From JAQBVV01 sp965249205 (GTDB taxonomy: Bacteria > Acidobacteriota > Vicinamibacteria > Vicinamibacterales > UBA2999), in contig CBDFLL010000002.1 in assembly GCA_965249205.1 (NCBI GenBank), positions 204,750-268,749 of the forward strand: a stretch of 64,000 nucleotides of DNA, written 5' to 3'. The translations under genes and the position numbers were made by a program. Shown one piece after another: positions 9,348 through 17,547 of the stretch; the stretch's first letter is position 1; each line of letters opens with the position of its first letter. Below the pieces are notes generated by a model. The model had not been told where the DNA came from and made no database searches. It saw only the letters and a list, made by a program, of their open reading frames with translations.

Positions 9348-9818
9348 TCACCGGCGCTTTCGGCCCAGGCGAACCACGATGTCGTACTCAGCTTTGGTGA
9401 CGGGCTGAACGGAAAGGCGGCTGCCCTTCTGCGTGACCTTCATCTTCTCGAGCCCTGGCGTGGTCTTCAGTGTCTCCAGCGCGATCGTGTTCTTGAACGC
9501 TTCCACAAACGCGATGTCCACCATGTACCAGGTCGGCTTCGCCTTGTCGCTCGAATCATCGAAATACTTGTGGCCCTTCTTCCAGGCGAATTGATCAGGG
9601 TACCCGGCACGGGCAATCGTGGCCAGGCCCGTCACCCCGGACGGTTCGGCATTTGACGCGTAGAACAGCACTGCGTCGCCGATTCGCATGTCGTCGCGCA
9701 TGAAGTTTCGGGCCTGGTAGTTGCGGACGCCTTCCCAACTCGTCTCTCTATCCCGCTGAAGATCGAGGATGGTGTACGCGGCAGGCTCGCACTTCATCAG
9801 CCAGTACTTTTTCGCCAT
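9348..9818 (-). CDS. EVE domain-containing protein (modified-base reader fold)
   Basis: 156 residues from MAKKYWLMKCEP. The EVE/PUA-like pattern is clear: YWLMKCEPAAYTILDL, WEGVRNYQARNFMRDD, IGDAVLFYASN, and PTWYMVDIAFV. EVE domains resemble YTH and ASCH folds and are thought to bind modified nucleotides. The frame could extend 19 codons upstream, but a -10 hexamer 6 nt before this ATG and family length favour position 9818. It is monocistronic. Confidence 0.9.
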   Translation of the reverse strand: MAKKYWLMKCEPAAYTILDLQRDRETSWEGVRNYQARNFMRDDMRIGDAVLFYASNAEPSGVTGLATIARAGYPDQFAWKKGHKYFDDSSDKAKPTWYMVDIAFVEAFKNTIALETLKTTPGLEKMKVTQKGSRLSVQPVTKAEYDIVVRLGRKRR

Positions 9819-9824
9819 GGGCAC

Positions 9825-9830
9825 AGGATA
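9825..9830 (-). promoter_or_regulatory. -10 hexamer placed for a leaderless EVE transcript
   Basis: TATCCT on the minus strand ends 6 nt before the ATG at 9818, so transcription would begin at or within a base or two of the start codon. No convincing -35 was seen. The placement matches that of other genes in the window. Confidence 0.35.
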
Positions 9831-9856
9831 CAACGCGCGGTCGCTCGGCTCCGGCT

Positions 9857-9913
9857 GCAGGCGTTGCGCCTGCAACCGGTCACGATGAATTAGCGCGCAG
9901 GCGTTGCGCCTGC
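9857..9913 (-). terminator. Tandem identical hairpins between M61 peptidase and EVE gene
   Basis: The palindrome GCAGGCGTTGCGCCTGC occurs twice, at 9857-9873 and 9897-9913. Each is a 7-bp GC-rich stem with a 3-base loop, and their starts are 40 bases apart. They lie 24 bases past the M61 stop codon. No T-tract follows, so they could be an RNA-stabilising or rho-assisted terminator, or a small REP-like repeat pair. Confidence 0.5.
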
Positions 9914-9936
9914 GTTCCGCCGCGACGGGCTGGCAG

Positions 9937-11859
9937 CTAGGGTGCGGGCGAGTTCAGCCAGGCATCTCGAAACTGCCGCTGGCCTGCCGTCAGCGTCTGG
10001 CCCGCATCCTCGGCCCGCACGATTTCGATCTCGGGGCGCTCAGCGAGTCGCAGCACGCTGGTGACCCGCTCTCCGCGACGCTCGAACACCAGCGCAACCT
10101 CGTCGCCCGGCGCGCGCCCATCGATCGCTCGACCGAAGTCGGCGGCACTGGTAACACCCAGGCCCGCGACCGCCAGGATCACGTCATCCCGCTCAAGACC
10201 CGCCAGATACGCCGGCGAGCCGAACCGCACGGCCCCCGCCACGCGCGGTCTGCCCTGCGCATCCTGAAGTCTGAGCTCTCCTGCGAACGCGCGAGCCGGG
10301 AACACCCGTCGAAGCAGGAGTCCCGCACGCGCGAGCAGCGGTTCATAGTTCACAACCTCGTGGCCCTGGACGTACCGCGCGAAAAACTCGTCCGCGAACG
10401 CCGCGTCGCCGGACACGACGGCGAGTGCCTGCCTGAGGTCGGCCATCGTGTACGGACGGTCGACATAGCCGGGCTGGCTGCCACCAGGTTTGCCATGGGC
10501 TTCCCAGAGCGCGCGCATGTAGTCGTCGAGGGTGACCTGGCCGTCGGTCCGATCGCGAAGCGTGAGATCCAGGCCGAGCCCAATCGCGGCGCCCCACGTG
10601 TAGTACGAGATGAACGTGTTGTCGACGCTGGTCCGATCGATCGGAGCGGCGGCGTCGACAAACGGCGCGAATCGGCTCATCTCCTCCGCGCTTCGCAGGC
10701 TGCGACCCGGACTCATCTGCACGCGGTTGATGTTCGACGCCAGCCCGGCCAGATAATCGCCCGTGTCGCGCAGGCCGGCGCGGTGGATGATGAGCGGCCC
10801 GTAGTAGCTGGTAAACCCCTCGGCCAGCCACAGCTCACCGGACATGTTGGCGCGCTCGAAATCGAACGGCTCGAGCGATCGTGGACGGATGCGCTCCACA
10901 TTCCACGCGTGAAAGAACTCGTGCGCCGCCGTGTCGAGAAGGCCTGCCCGGTTGGTGCGGATTGAGCTGGCGCTGGTCAGAATCGTGCTGTTCCGATGTT
11001 CCATGCCGTCGCCGTTTGCCCTTGGCAGGTAATCGGCGATAAAGGTATAGGCGTTGCCGTCAAACGACGGGTACTCGCCATACACGTGTCGGGCCTCCCG
11101 GACGATCCGTTCCACGTCCGCGGCAAAGCCGTCGAGGTCACCGTCCGTGCCTGCATGGTGCACGACGAGACGGACCACCGGAGACGCGGGTGCGTCCTCC
11201 AGCGTGAACGTCCGCAGACTGAAGTCGCTGAACTCGGTCGGGCTGTCCATGAGGTACTGCAGATTCGGCGCGGTGAACGTCCCCGCCTCGTCACCCGGCA
11301 CGAGTTGCGTCCCCACGCGCCAATCGGCGCCGCTGGGCGCCTCGAACTGAAGAGTGACCGGCCGGTCGTCGAAACCACGGGCCCACATGAGCGCCGCCGG
11401 CATGTTGATGTGCGCGTGCGTACTGTCGACCGCGAGATACGTACCATCTATGCGGTCGCCAAAAATTCGGTATGACACACGTACCGTGCTGGCATCTCCA
11501 GCAACGCTCCACGCATGCGGGTCCGGCCGCGTGACCGGCAGTGCAATACCCTCGCCGTCAGTGACTTGCACATCAAAGACATTCTTGGCGAACTCGTGTA
11601 ATGCGTAGCGTCCCGGCGAGGATCGGCTCATGCGAAGTTCAAGCGGTCCCGCCGGAACGTCACGAAAAGTGATCGCCACATCCATCAACCGGTGTTCCGG
11701 CTCGCTGAATGACAGCCGGTACTCTACGGGCGCCTGGGCTGCGGCGAGTGCCGGTATGCCCAGGAGGCACAGGAGTACTAGCAGCGAGCAGGCGCGGCGT
11801 GTCGGAGGTAGGCGTTTGACGGACGGCCCTGGTTCGAAACAGCGTGTCATTGCGAGCAT
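9937..11859 (-). CDS. M61-family metallopeptidase (glycyl aminopeptidase type) with C-terminal PDZ
   Basis: 640 residues with an N-terminal export signal (LLVLLCLLGIPALAAAQ). The N-terminal beta domain is followed by the zinc site HEFFHAW (His313, His317) and the downstream glutamate in LWLAEGFTSYYG (about Glu347). A PDZ domain fills roughly residues 535-620 (VRFGSPAYLAGLERDDVILAV). M61 enzymes cleave N-terminal Gly/Ala from peptides in the periplasm. It stands alone, with hairpins after the stop. The start may be the second Met three codons in. Confidence 0.92.
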   Translation of the reverse strand: MLAMTRCFEPGPSVKRLPPTRRACSLLVLLCLLGIPALAAAQAPVEYRLSFSEPEHRLMDVAITFRDVPAGPLELRMSRSSPGRYALHEFAKNVFDVQVTDGEGIALPVTRPDPHAWSVAGDASTVRVSYRIFGDRIDGTYLAVDSTHAHINMPAALMWARGFDDRPVTLQFEAPSGADWRVGTQLVPGDEAGTFTAPNLQYLMDSPTEFSDFSLRTFTLEDAPASPVVRLVVHHAGTDGDLDGFAADVERIVREARHVYGEYPSFDGNAYTFIADYLPRANGDGMEHRNSTILTSASSIRTNRAGLLDTAAHEFFHAWNVERIRPRSLEPFDFERANMSGELWLAEGFTSYYGPLIIHRAGLRDTGDYLAGLASNINRVQMSPGRSLRSAEEMSRFAPFVDAAAPIDRTSVDNTFISYYTWGAAIGLGLDLTLRDRTDGQVTLDDYMRALWEAHGKPGGSQPGYVDRPYTMADLRQALAVVSGDAAFADEFFARYVQGHEVVNYEPLLARAGLLLRRVFPARAFAGELRLQDAQGRPRVAGAVRFGSPAYLAGLERDDVILAVAGLGVTSAADFGRAIDGRAPGDEVALVFERRGERVTSVLRLAERPEIEIVRAEDAGQTLTAGQRQFRDAWLNSPAP

Positions 11860-11904
11860 ACGATACTCAAATCTGGGCCCAACGCCCAGTGAACAGCGCG
11901 GTTG

Positions 11905-12885
11905 TCAGCGCGCTACGATCGGTAGCGGCCGTCCGTGCTCGCACCGCTGGATCGTGCGCAGCACGACATCGGCCATCATCTCGATGAAGCGCTCGTCATC
12001 GTTGACCGCCTCGGCGCGCACCATCGGAAGGCCCAGCTCTCGGCATACGGCGGCCGCCTCGTGGTCCAGGTCGTAGAGCACCTCGATGTGGTCGCAGACA
12101 AAGCCGATGGGACAAATCACGACGGCCTGGAGGTCGGCTGCGTGTTCGCGCCGCAGGTAATCACACACGTCCGGTTCGAGCCACGGGTCCCCAGGTCGGC
12201 CGCTTCGGCTCTGGTAGACCAGTGCCCAGTCGCTGATGCCGACCTGCTGCGCCACAAGACCAGCCGATTCCAGGAGCTGCTCTCGATAGCGCGACGACTC
12301 GGCCATCGACATCGGAATACTGTGTGCTGTGAAGACCAGTCGCACGGCGCCGCGCAGGTGCGCTGGAAGTGCGGCGAGCGCTTCTCGAACGTGGCCGGCA
12401 TTGGCCTCAATAAAAAGCGGGTGGTCGAACCAACTGTTCGTGAAGGTGATGTCGATATCTCCGCCCGCGCTGGCGCGTAGCGCCTCGCGCGCGTCCCGAA
12501 CGTTCTCGCGGTACTGCTCACAGCTTGAGTAGCTGTGGTGCGCGGCGGTGATGAAGCCGATCGCGCGCCGCGCGCCGGACGCATGCATCTCGGCGAGCGT
12601 GTCGGCGAGCAATGGGTGCCAATTTCGCATGCCGATATACACCGGCAGCGGATAACCGGCGACAGCGAGCCGCTGCTTGAGTCCCTCGCCCTGCCGCTTT
12701 GTGAACTCTGTGATCGGCGACACCCCACCAAACAATTCGTAGTGGTGCGCCACTTCCTCGACCCGCTCCGGGGACACGCGGCGCCCTCGCAGCACCCGCT
12801 CCAGAAACGGCCGGATGTCCTCGGGGCCCTGTGGTCCGCCGAACGACACGAGCAAGACGGAATCGAACGGCTGCACCGTTCTCAC
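11905..12885 (-). CDS. hemH: Ferrochelatase
   Basis: 326 residues from a GTG start. Conserved ferrochelatase features are present: VLLVSFGGPQGPEDI at the N-terminus, the metal-site histidine in FTAHSIPMSM, and the acidic helix GFVCDHIEVLYDLD. It inserts Fe(II) into protoporphyrin IX, or into coproporphyrin III in the alternative pathway; the sequence alone does not decide which. The start overlaps the phosphofructokinase stop by 4 bases (GTGA), so the two are translationally coupled, an unusual pairing of haem synthesis and glycolysis. Several c-type cytochromes in the window would need this haem. Confidence 0.93.
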   Translation of the reverse strand: MRTVQPFDSVLLVSFGGPQGPEDIRPFLERVLRGRRVSPERVEEVAHHYELFGGVSPITEFTKRQGEGLKQRLAVAGYPLPVYIGMRNWHPLLADTLAEMHASGARRAIGFITAAHHSYSSCEQYRENVRDAREALRASAGGDIDITFTNSWFDHPLFIEANAGHVREALAALPAHLRGAVRLVFTAHSIPMSMAESSRYREQLLESAGLVAQQVGISDWALVYQSRSGRPGDPWLEPDVCDYLRREHAADLQAVVICPIGFVCDHIEVLYDLDHEAAAVCRELGLPMVRAEAVNDDERFIEMMADVVLRTIQRCEHGRPLPIVAR

Positions 12886-14042
12886 ACCTCGCTACTGGTC
12901 AGGAAAATCGGCAACCCCAGCATGTCGGCATACTTTGGCCGATAGCGCGCCACGTTGTACAGCGAGTCGACATCGACCTTGCGCGGCCCCAGCATCGGGT
13001 CGGGAAGCGACGCCAACGTGTAGTTGCCGCTGACCAGCGCCGTCATGACGCCGTGCTTGCCGGCCAGAATTGCGTCGGTGGCGATGTTTCCGAACGTCGT
13101 CGCCACCAACTTGTCCACGAAGTCCGGCTCTCCGCTTCGCAGCTCGTAGGTGAGATCACTGGCGTTGCTCTCCTCGCCCAGGCGCTCCGCTATCTCGGTC
13201 TTGAGAGCCTCGGCAATGCTGGGTGGCCGCAGGTGACCGGACGCATCGTATCGCTCAAACGCCGGCACGTACCCCTGCCACTTCGCGCCCTCCGACAGGA
13301 CCAACAACGCGTAATTGCTCGGCGTGTTGCGCTTCTCCTCGGCGAGCAGCTCAAGGAGTCGGTCGAGCGACACGTCGTACTCCGGAATACAACATCGAAT
13401 CGACGTCGTGTACGCGGAATACAGCGCCGTGAATCCGGATTCACGCCCAAAAATGCGGAACAAGCCGTAGCGTTCATGTGAACCGACCGTCGTCCGCTGC
13501 CGTTGAATGGAGTCTGTCGCGCGCGTGATCGCCGTCGAAAATCCGATGCAGTACTCGGTGTTGCGCACGTCGTTGTCCATCGTCTTGGGAATGCCGAGCA
13601 CTTTCACGCCTAGCCTCTCGACACTCGGCGTCGTCGCCAGCGTGCCGTCGCCGCCGATCGCGATCAGATATTCGATTCCCAGCCGGTCCAGGTTGTGCAC
13701 CGCATGCTGCGTGAGGTCGAACCATTCCCCGTTTCGCGGAACGCCCTCCGCGCTCATGAACTCCGGGAGTCGGCTGATGCGCGACGGACTGACACGGCTG
13801 GTGTGCAGCACCGTGCCGCCGGAGCGGTCGATAGTTCGGGTGTTTGTTCGGTCCAAGGGCCAGATGTATTTCGCTTTGCTGGCAGGGTCGTCCAGGTTGC
13901 AATGCGTGAGGCCCTCCCATCCCTTGCGAATGCCGATGACCTCACAGTGGTTCTGCGTGGCGCGGTAGACGACACTCTTGATGACGGAGTTGAGACCCGG
14001 AACATCCCCTCCTCCAGTGAGGATACCGATGCGCTTGCTCAT
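12882..14042 (-). CDS. 6-phosphofructokinase (group with GGDGT and PKTMDND motifs)
   Basis: 386 residues. GILTGGGDVPGLN is the nucleotide loop, IAIGGDGTL the phosphoryl-donor site, and GIPKTMDND the catalytic loop with the general base Asp. The Gly in GGDGT is the residue associated with ATP use, whereas PPi enzymes usually have Asp there. The Lys in PKTMDND is common in PPi enzymes and in ATP-using trypanosomal-type PFKs. ATP use is therefore the better guess, but donor specificity is not certain. CACAAT lies 5 nt before the ATG. Downstream gene: hemH. Confidence 0.9.
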   Translation of the reverse strand: MSKRIGILTGGGDVPGLNSVIKSVVYRATQNHCEVIGIRKGWEGLTHCNLDDPASKAKYIWPLDRTNTRTIDRSGGTVLHTSRVSPSRISRLPEFMSAEGVPRNGEWFDLTQHAVHNLDRLGIEYLIAIGGDGTLATTPSVERLGVKVLGIPKTMDNDVRNTEYCIGFSTAITRATDSIQRQRTTVGSHERYGLFRIFGRESGFTALYSAYTTSIRCCIPEYDVSLDRLLELLAEEKRNTPSNYALLVLSEGAKWQGYVPAFERYDASGHLRPPSIAEALKTEIAERLGEESNASDLTYELRSGEPDFVDKLVATTFGNIATDAILAGKHGVMTALVSGNYTLASLPDPMLGPRKVDVDSLYNVARYRPKYADMLGLPIFLTSSEV

Positions 14043-14235
14043 GCTTCATTGTGCTGTATCCGGACGACGCAGCGTCCGCGGAGCCAGGTTGGCGGTTCGG
14101 CGTCATCGGCCGCCCGGTGTCCGTCTCTGTCCAACGCATGACGTCGTCCGCTCGCCACCTGCGCAATGACCCGCCCCCGCTGCTCTCGTAGGTCAGGGCC
14201 GATAAGAACCATGGTTATGGTAGTATTACCCAAGT

Positions 14236-14517
14236 ATGGTTCGAGCTACATTCTCGCTGGACGAAGCCACCATAGCCGAGATCAAGCGCACGGCTGCGCG
14301 GCTACGCAAGCCCCAGAGCCATGTGGTGCGCGACGCAGTGGTTGACTATGCGGCCCGCACCGACCGCCTGAGCGAGCGGGAGCGGTTGCATTTGATGGGG
14401 GTGCTCGAAGGGCTGCGCCACAAGAGACCGACGCGCCAGGCAACGGCCGTGGATGCCGAACTGAGGTCCTTGCGCTCCGCAAGGCGTGATGGGGGGCGCC
14501 GGCACAAGTCAGCATGA
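14236..14517 (+). CDS. Ribbon-helix-helix antitoxin (VapB-like)
   Basis: 93 residues. The N-terminal 45 residues form a ribbon-helix-helix: a strand RATFSLDEATI, then helices IKRTAARLRKPQ and SHVVRDAVVDYAART. The Arg/Lys-rich tail would wrap the toxin. It overlaps the PIN-domain gene by 4 bases (ATGA), the standard antitoxin-toxin order. AT-rich sequence with TAGTAT upstream (14221-14226) is a possible autoregulated promoter. Confidence 0.85.
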   Translation: MVRATFSLDEATIAEIKRTAARLRKPQSHVVRDAVVDYAARTDRLSERERLHLMGVLEGLRHKRPTRQATAVDAELRSLRSARRDGGRRHKSA

Positions 14518-14888
14518 TTGTTCACATTGATACCAGTGCACTGGTCGACGCCCTGACCGGCCCTCGCCGATCTCTCGAGACACTGATCAGCCTGACTGAC
14601 CAGGGCCATCGCCTGGCGCTCTCGACAATCGTCCTCTACGAATGGCTGCGGGGGCCGCGGACCAGGGCCGATCTGTCGGCGCAGGAGGCCCTGCTCCCCT
14701 CCGAGCACGCGATTGGTTTCGGACCAGCCGAAGCCGCCCTCGCGGCCCGCCTGTACAAGCAGGTGGCGCGCCCCCGCGGGCGCGAAGTTCATCTGGCCGT
14801 GGCCGCGGCCGCAATCGAGCATGGTGCCGCCATCTGGACGCTCGACTCGGGCGACTTTCGCGACATCCCCGAGTTGCGTCTGGTGTGA
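14514..14888 (+). CDS. PIN-domain ribonuclease toxin (VapC-like) with an altered catalytic position
   Basis: 124 residues with a PIN fold: IDTSALVDAL (Asp6), LYEWLRGPR (Glu43), and the closing block IEHGAAIWTLDSGDF (Asp111 and Asp114). VapC toxins cleave tRNA or rRNA with a cluster of acidic residues binding Mg2+. In close relatives the third acid lies in a motif like EIDLAIAA; here it reads EVHLAVAA, with His93 in place of the Asp. The toxin may be weakened or inactive, or another Asp may compensate. Confidence 0.85.
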   Translation: MIVHIDTSALVDALTGPRRSLETLISLTDQGHRLALSTIVLYEWLRGPRTRADLSAQEALLPSEHAIGFGPAEAALAARLYKQVARPRGREVHLAVAAAAIEHGAAIWTLDSGDFRDIPELRLV

Positions 14889-14978
14889 TTGTGAAGCCCC
14901 GGAACACCGGTAGCGGATCTCGTTCTTCTCTTCGGATTTCACAGTTACCCATGTCCCCGGAATGGACCCTCTGTAGGG

Positions 14979-15071
14979 TGGCGGTGAGGCAGGGATTCGA
15001 ACCCTGGGTAGGGGTTTAAGCCCTACAACGGTTTAGCAAACCGCCGCCTTCAGCCTCTCGGCCACCTCACC
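14979..15071 (-). tRNA. tRNA-Ser (anticodon GCT), CCA encoded
   Basis: The minus strand reads GGTGAGGTGGCCGAGAGGC at the 5' end and ends in CCTCACC-G-CCA. The 7-bp acceptor stem pairs perfectly, the anticodon loop is TTGCTAA (anticodon GCT), a long variable arm (TTGTAGGGCTTAAACCCCTA) marks a class II tRNA, and GGGTTCGAATCCC is the T arm. It decodes AGC/AGU. Confidence 0.96.
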
Positions 15072-15194
15072 GTATAGGGGTTGCCGTCTGTGGACGCTCG
15101 CAAACGGCCTCGCTCCCAACATTATAGCGATCGTCGGCGCGCGCCGTTTCAGGACGGTGCATCGCCACCGGGCCTCGGGGATAATGCGTGCGAC

Positions 15195-16241
15195 ATGCCC
15201 GCACCCGAGCCGTACATGACGATTCGGGCCGTTCGGCCGCTCGCGTCGGGCCTGCAGGCGCTGGGCCACGATCCCGCCCCCTTTCTGGCCGCCGAAGGGA
15301 TCGACGCAGCGATGCTCGGGGACCCGGATGCCCGTGTGCCGTGGGGCTCGGTCCTGTCGCTGATCGCACGTGCGATCGACGTCACGGGCGATTCCAACCT
15401 CGGGCTTCACATCGCCGAACACGCCGAACCGGGATCGCTCGACGTGCACTTCTATGCGCTGCTCTCAAGCCAGACGCTCGGCGACGGCTACCAGTGCCTC
15501 TGCCGCTACCAGCGCCTCGTCCATGAGACGACGCGCATCGAGCTCACCGTAGATGGCGAGCACGCGACGTTGCGCCATGTCATGCCTGGCGGCGTCGCGG
15601 CGCCGCGACACAGCGCTGAGTTTCTGCTGGCGATCTGGGTGCGCGGCGGTCGAATGGCCACCGGCACCGACTGGGCACCGACCGAAGTCCGGTTCGCGCA
15701 TCCGCAGCCGCAGGATTCGAGCGACCATCGTCGATTCTTCGCGGCCCCGGTGCGGTTCTCCACGGCAGAGAACGCCCTCGTCCTGCCGGCGGCGCTGCTC
15801 GAAACGCCCTGCCAACGCGCAGACGCGGCACTCCTGGCTGTGCTGGACAGGTATGCGGCGGATCGGCTCCAGCGGACTCCTGAGACCACCGGCTTCGCCG
15901 ACCGCGCACGCGCCGCGCTGCTGGAAGAGCTGCGAGCGGGCGAGCCGAGCGCGGCACGACTCGCGACGCGGCTCAAGACCAGCGTGCGAACGCTGAACCG
16001 CACGCTCGCCAGCGAGAATCTCTCCTACCGACAGCTGCTCGACCACCTCCGCCATGAGCAAGCCTGCCGACAGCTTGCCGACGGGCGCGTCGCGATCGCC
16101 GAGATCGCCTTCCTCCTCGGATTCTCGGAGTTGAGCGCGTTCTATCGGGCGTTCAAGCGGTGGACCGGACAGACACCGGCTGAGTTCCGCGGCGACCGCA
16201 CAGCGCTCCACGCAACGAGCAAACGAGATGCACTCGGGTAA
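15195..16241 (+). CDS. AraC-family transcriptional regulator (arabinose-binding-like N-domain)
   Basis: 348 residues from MPAPEPYMTIRAV; the frame is open 38 codons further up but would run towards the tRNA. The N-terminal two thirds match the OruR/ArgR-type Arabinose_bd domain (GLHIAEHAEPGSLDVHFYAL), and the C-terminus has the double HTH of AraC (LATRLKTSVRTLNRTL, then AIAEIAFLLGFSELSAFYRA, FKRWTGQTPAEFR). GATAAT lies 9 nt upstream of the ATG. The TTL-like gene follows 39 bases downstream on the same strand, so this regulator is the best candidate to control it. Confidence 0.9.
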   Translation: MPAPEPYMTIRAVRPLASGLQALGHDPAPFLAAEGIDAAMLGDPDARVPWGSVLSLIARAIDVTGDSNLGLHIAEHAEPGSLDVHFYALLSSQTLGDGYQCLCRYQRLVHETTRIELTVDGEHATLRHVMPGGVAAPRHSAEFLLAIWVRGGRMATGTDWAPTEVRFAHPQPQDSSDHRRFFAAPVRFSTAENALVLPAALLETPCQRADAALLAVLDRYAADRLQRTPETTGFADRARAALLEELRAGEPSAARLATRLKTSVRTLNRTLASENLSYRQLLDHLRHEQACRQLADGRVAIAEIAFLLGFSELSAFYRAFKRWTGQTPAEFRGDRTALHATSKRDALG

Positions 16242-16280
16242 CCCCATTCAAGCCGTGGGTGATCCCAACGAGCGTGGCAC

Positions 16281-17327
16281 GTGACTCAACAGCGGCGTTG
16301 GCGCTCGTTGTTGCCACTGAAACCGCCACGGAGCACGGTGCTCAAGGAAGCTGGCTATCAGCCCGCGTCAGACCGGGAGCCGTGGGACCTCTGGCTGTGG
16401 CAGAGCCGATCCGCCGACATGCGATCTCGCACGCAGGCACTGATGAGTGGCGGCGGCCTGGAACGTCGGCTGGCAACGCTCCAACCGCCAGATCCTCTCG
16501 CTGTGGTCGGGGCGATCCCGGGCGGGTTGGCGCTGTCCAACAAGCGCAGCCTCTGGATTCGACTGGTGAAAGCCTATGGGCGCGCACGGGCAGAGACGAT
16601 CGCCCCGGCAACCTGGCTACCAGATTTCCCCGCTGACCGCCGTCTCCTTGAGGCGCGTCGAGGCTCGGATGCCCTGTATCTGTTGAAGGACTCGTCCAAG
16701 AACCGCCGCAAGGGGCTGACGGTCACCAGGGATCCTCTGATCGGCGGCAGTTCCCGGCACGTCGTGCAGGCCATGGTGCCGGATCAGCTATTGATCTCAG
16801 GGCATCGATGCAGCCTCAGATGCTGGGTTGTGCTGGTGCGGCACCAAGGAGTCCTCAGTGCCCATCTGTATCGCGAGGGCATCGTCATGTACGTCCCGGG
16901 CGGCTCGGCCGTCGAAGACCAGTGGATTACCCGACAGCAGAAGCACATCGGGCCGGCTGGCGCCCCGCAGCGACTGTCTACTTTGTGTTCAACGCTCGCG
17001 GTCGAGCGCGCGGACCCCGGCACCTTGCACGCCGGTATCGTCCGGGCCGTACGAGGCGCCGTCAACGCCTCCCTGGGCGATCTGAGAGGAAGCGTGCTCA
17101 GCAGTCACCGCTGCTTTGAGCTGCTGGGCGCGGACTTCGTCGTCGACCGGCATCTGAAGCCGTGGCTGCTGGAACTGAACCGGATGCCGAGCCTCGAGTC
17201 CAGGCAGGAATCGGAGCGTCCGCTCCGGTCAGCGATGCTGAGGTCAGCCTTCGCTTGTGGAGGTGTAGCTGGGTTCAGCCCGGACGATGAGTGCCCGGAA
17301 GTGGGGCGCTGGGCCATCCAGCTATAG
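16281..17327 (+). CDS. Tubulin-tyrosine ligase-like (TTL/TTLL) ATP-grasp amino-acid ligase
   Basis: 348 residues from a GTG start, about the size of eukaryotic TTL. Motifs run in TTL order: LSNKRSLWIRL (86-96), ATP-grasp lysine in YLLKDSSKNRRKG (133-145), VVQAMVPDQLLISG (161-174), SLRCWVVLV (178-186), LYREGIVMY (196-204), WITRQQKHIG (215-224), and the metal-binding end CFELLGADFVVD...KPWLLELNRMPSL with Glu298 and Asn300. The family joins Tyr, Glu or Gly to protein tails, chiefly tubulin. Odd: the usual Asp of the FDLR motif is Ser178. There is no signal peptide, so it is cytoplasmic. The next gene encodes a protein ending in a beta-tubulin-like tail, a plausible substrate (inference). Confidence 0.85.
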   Translation: MTQQRRWRSLLPLKPPRSTVLKEAGYQPASDREPWDLWLWQSRSADMRSRTQALMSGGGLERRLATLQPPDPLAVVGAIPGGLALSNKRSLWIRLVKAYGRARAETIAPATWLPDFPADRRLLEARRGSDALYLLKDSSKNRRKGLTVTRDPLIGGSSRHVVQAMVPDQLLISGHRCSLRCWVVLVRHQGVLSAHLYREGIVMYVPGGSAVEDQWITRQQKHIGPAGAPQRLSTLCSTLAVERADPGTLHAGIVRAVRGAVNASLGDLRGSVLSSHRCFELLGADFVVDRHLKPWLLELNRMPSLESRQESERPLRSAMLRSAFACGGVAGFSPDDECPEVGRWAIQL

Positions 17328-17547
17328 GTACGGTGTGCACAACGTTCCTCAGCGGGCCCGGCAGGTCGACGGACCCGCAAGTTTCATCTACCGCGGCGGA
17401 TCAGAACTAAGGGGTATAGTTGGCAGCATCGGTCACCCCCCCTTGGGCTTCGCAGATTTCGCGTTCAGGTTGTCGGCACGTAAACACGGATACGTCTTTC
17501 AGAGCACTCGCGCGAGGGTGGTGTGATTCGACGGGAATGAGGCATCA

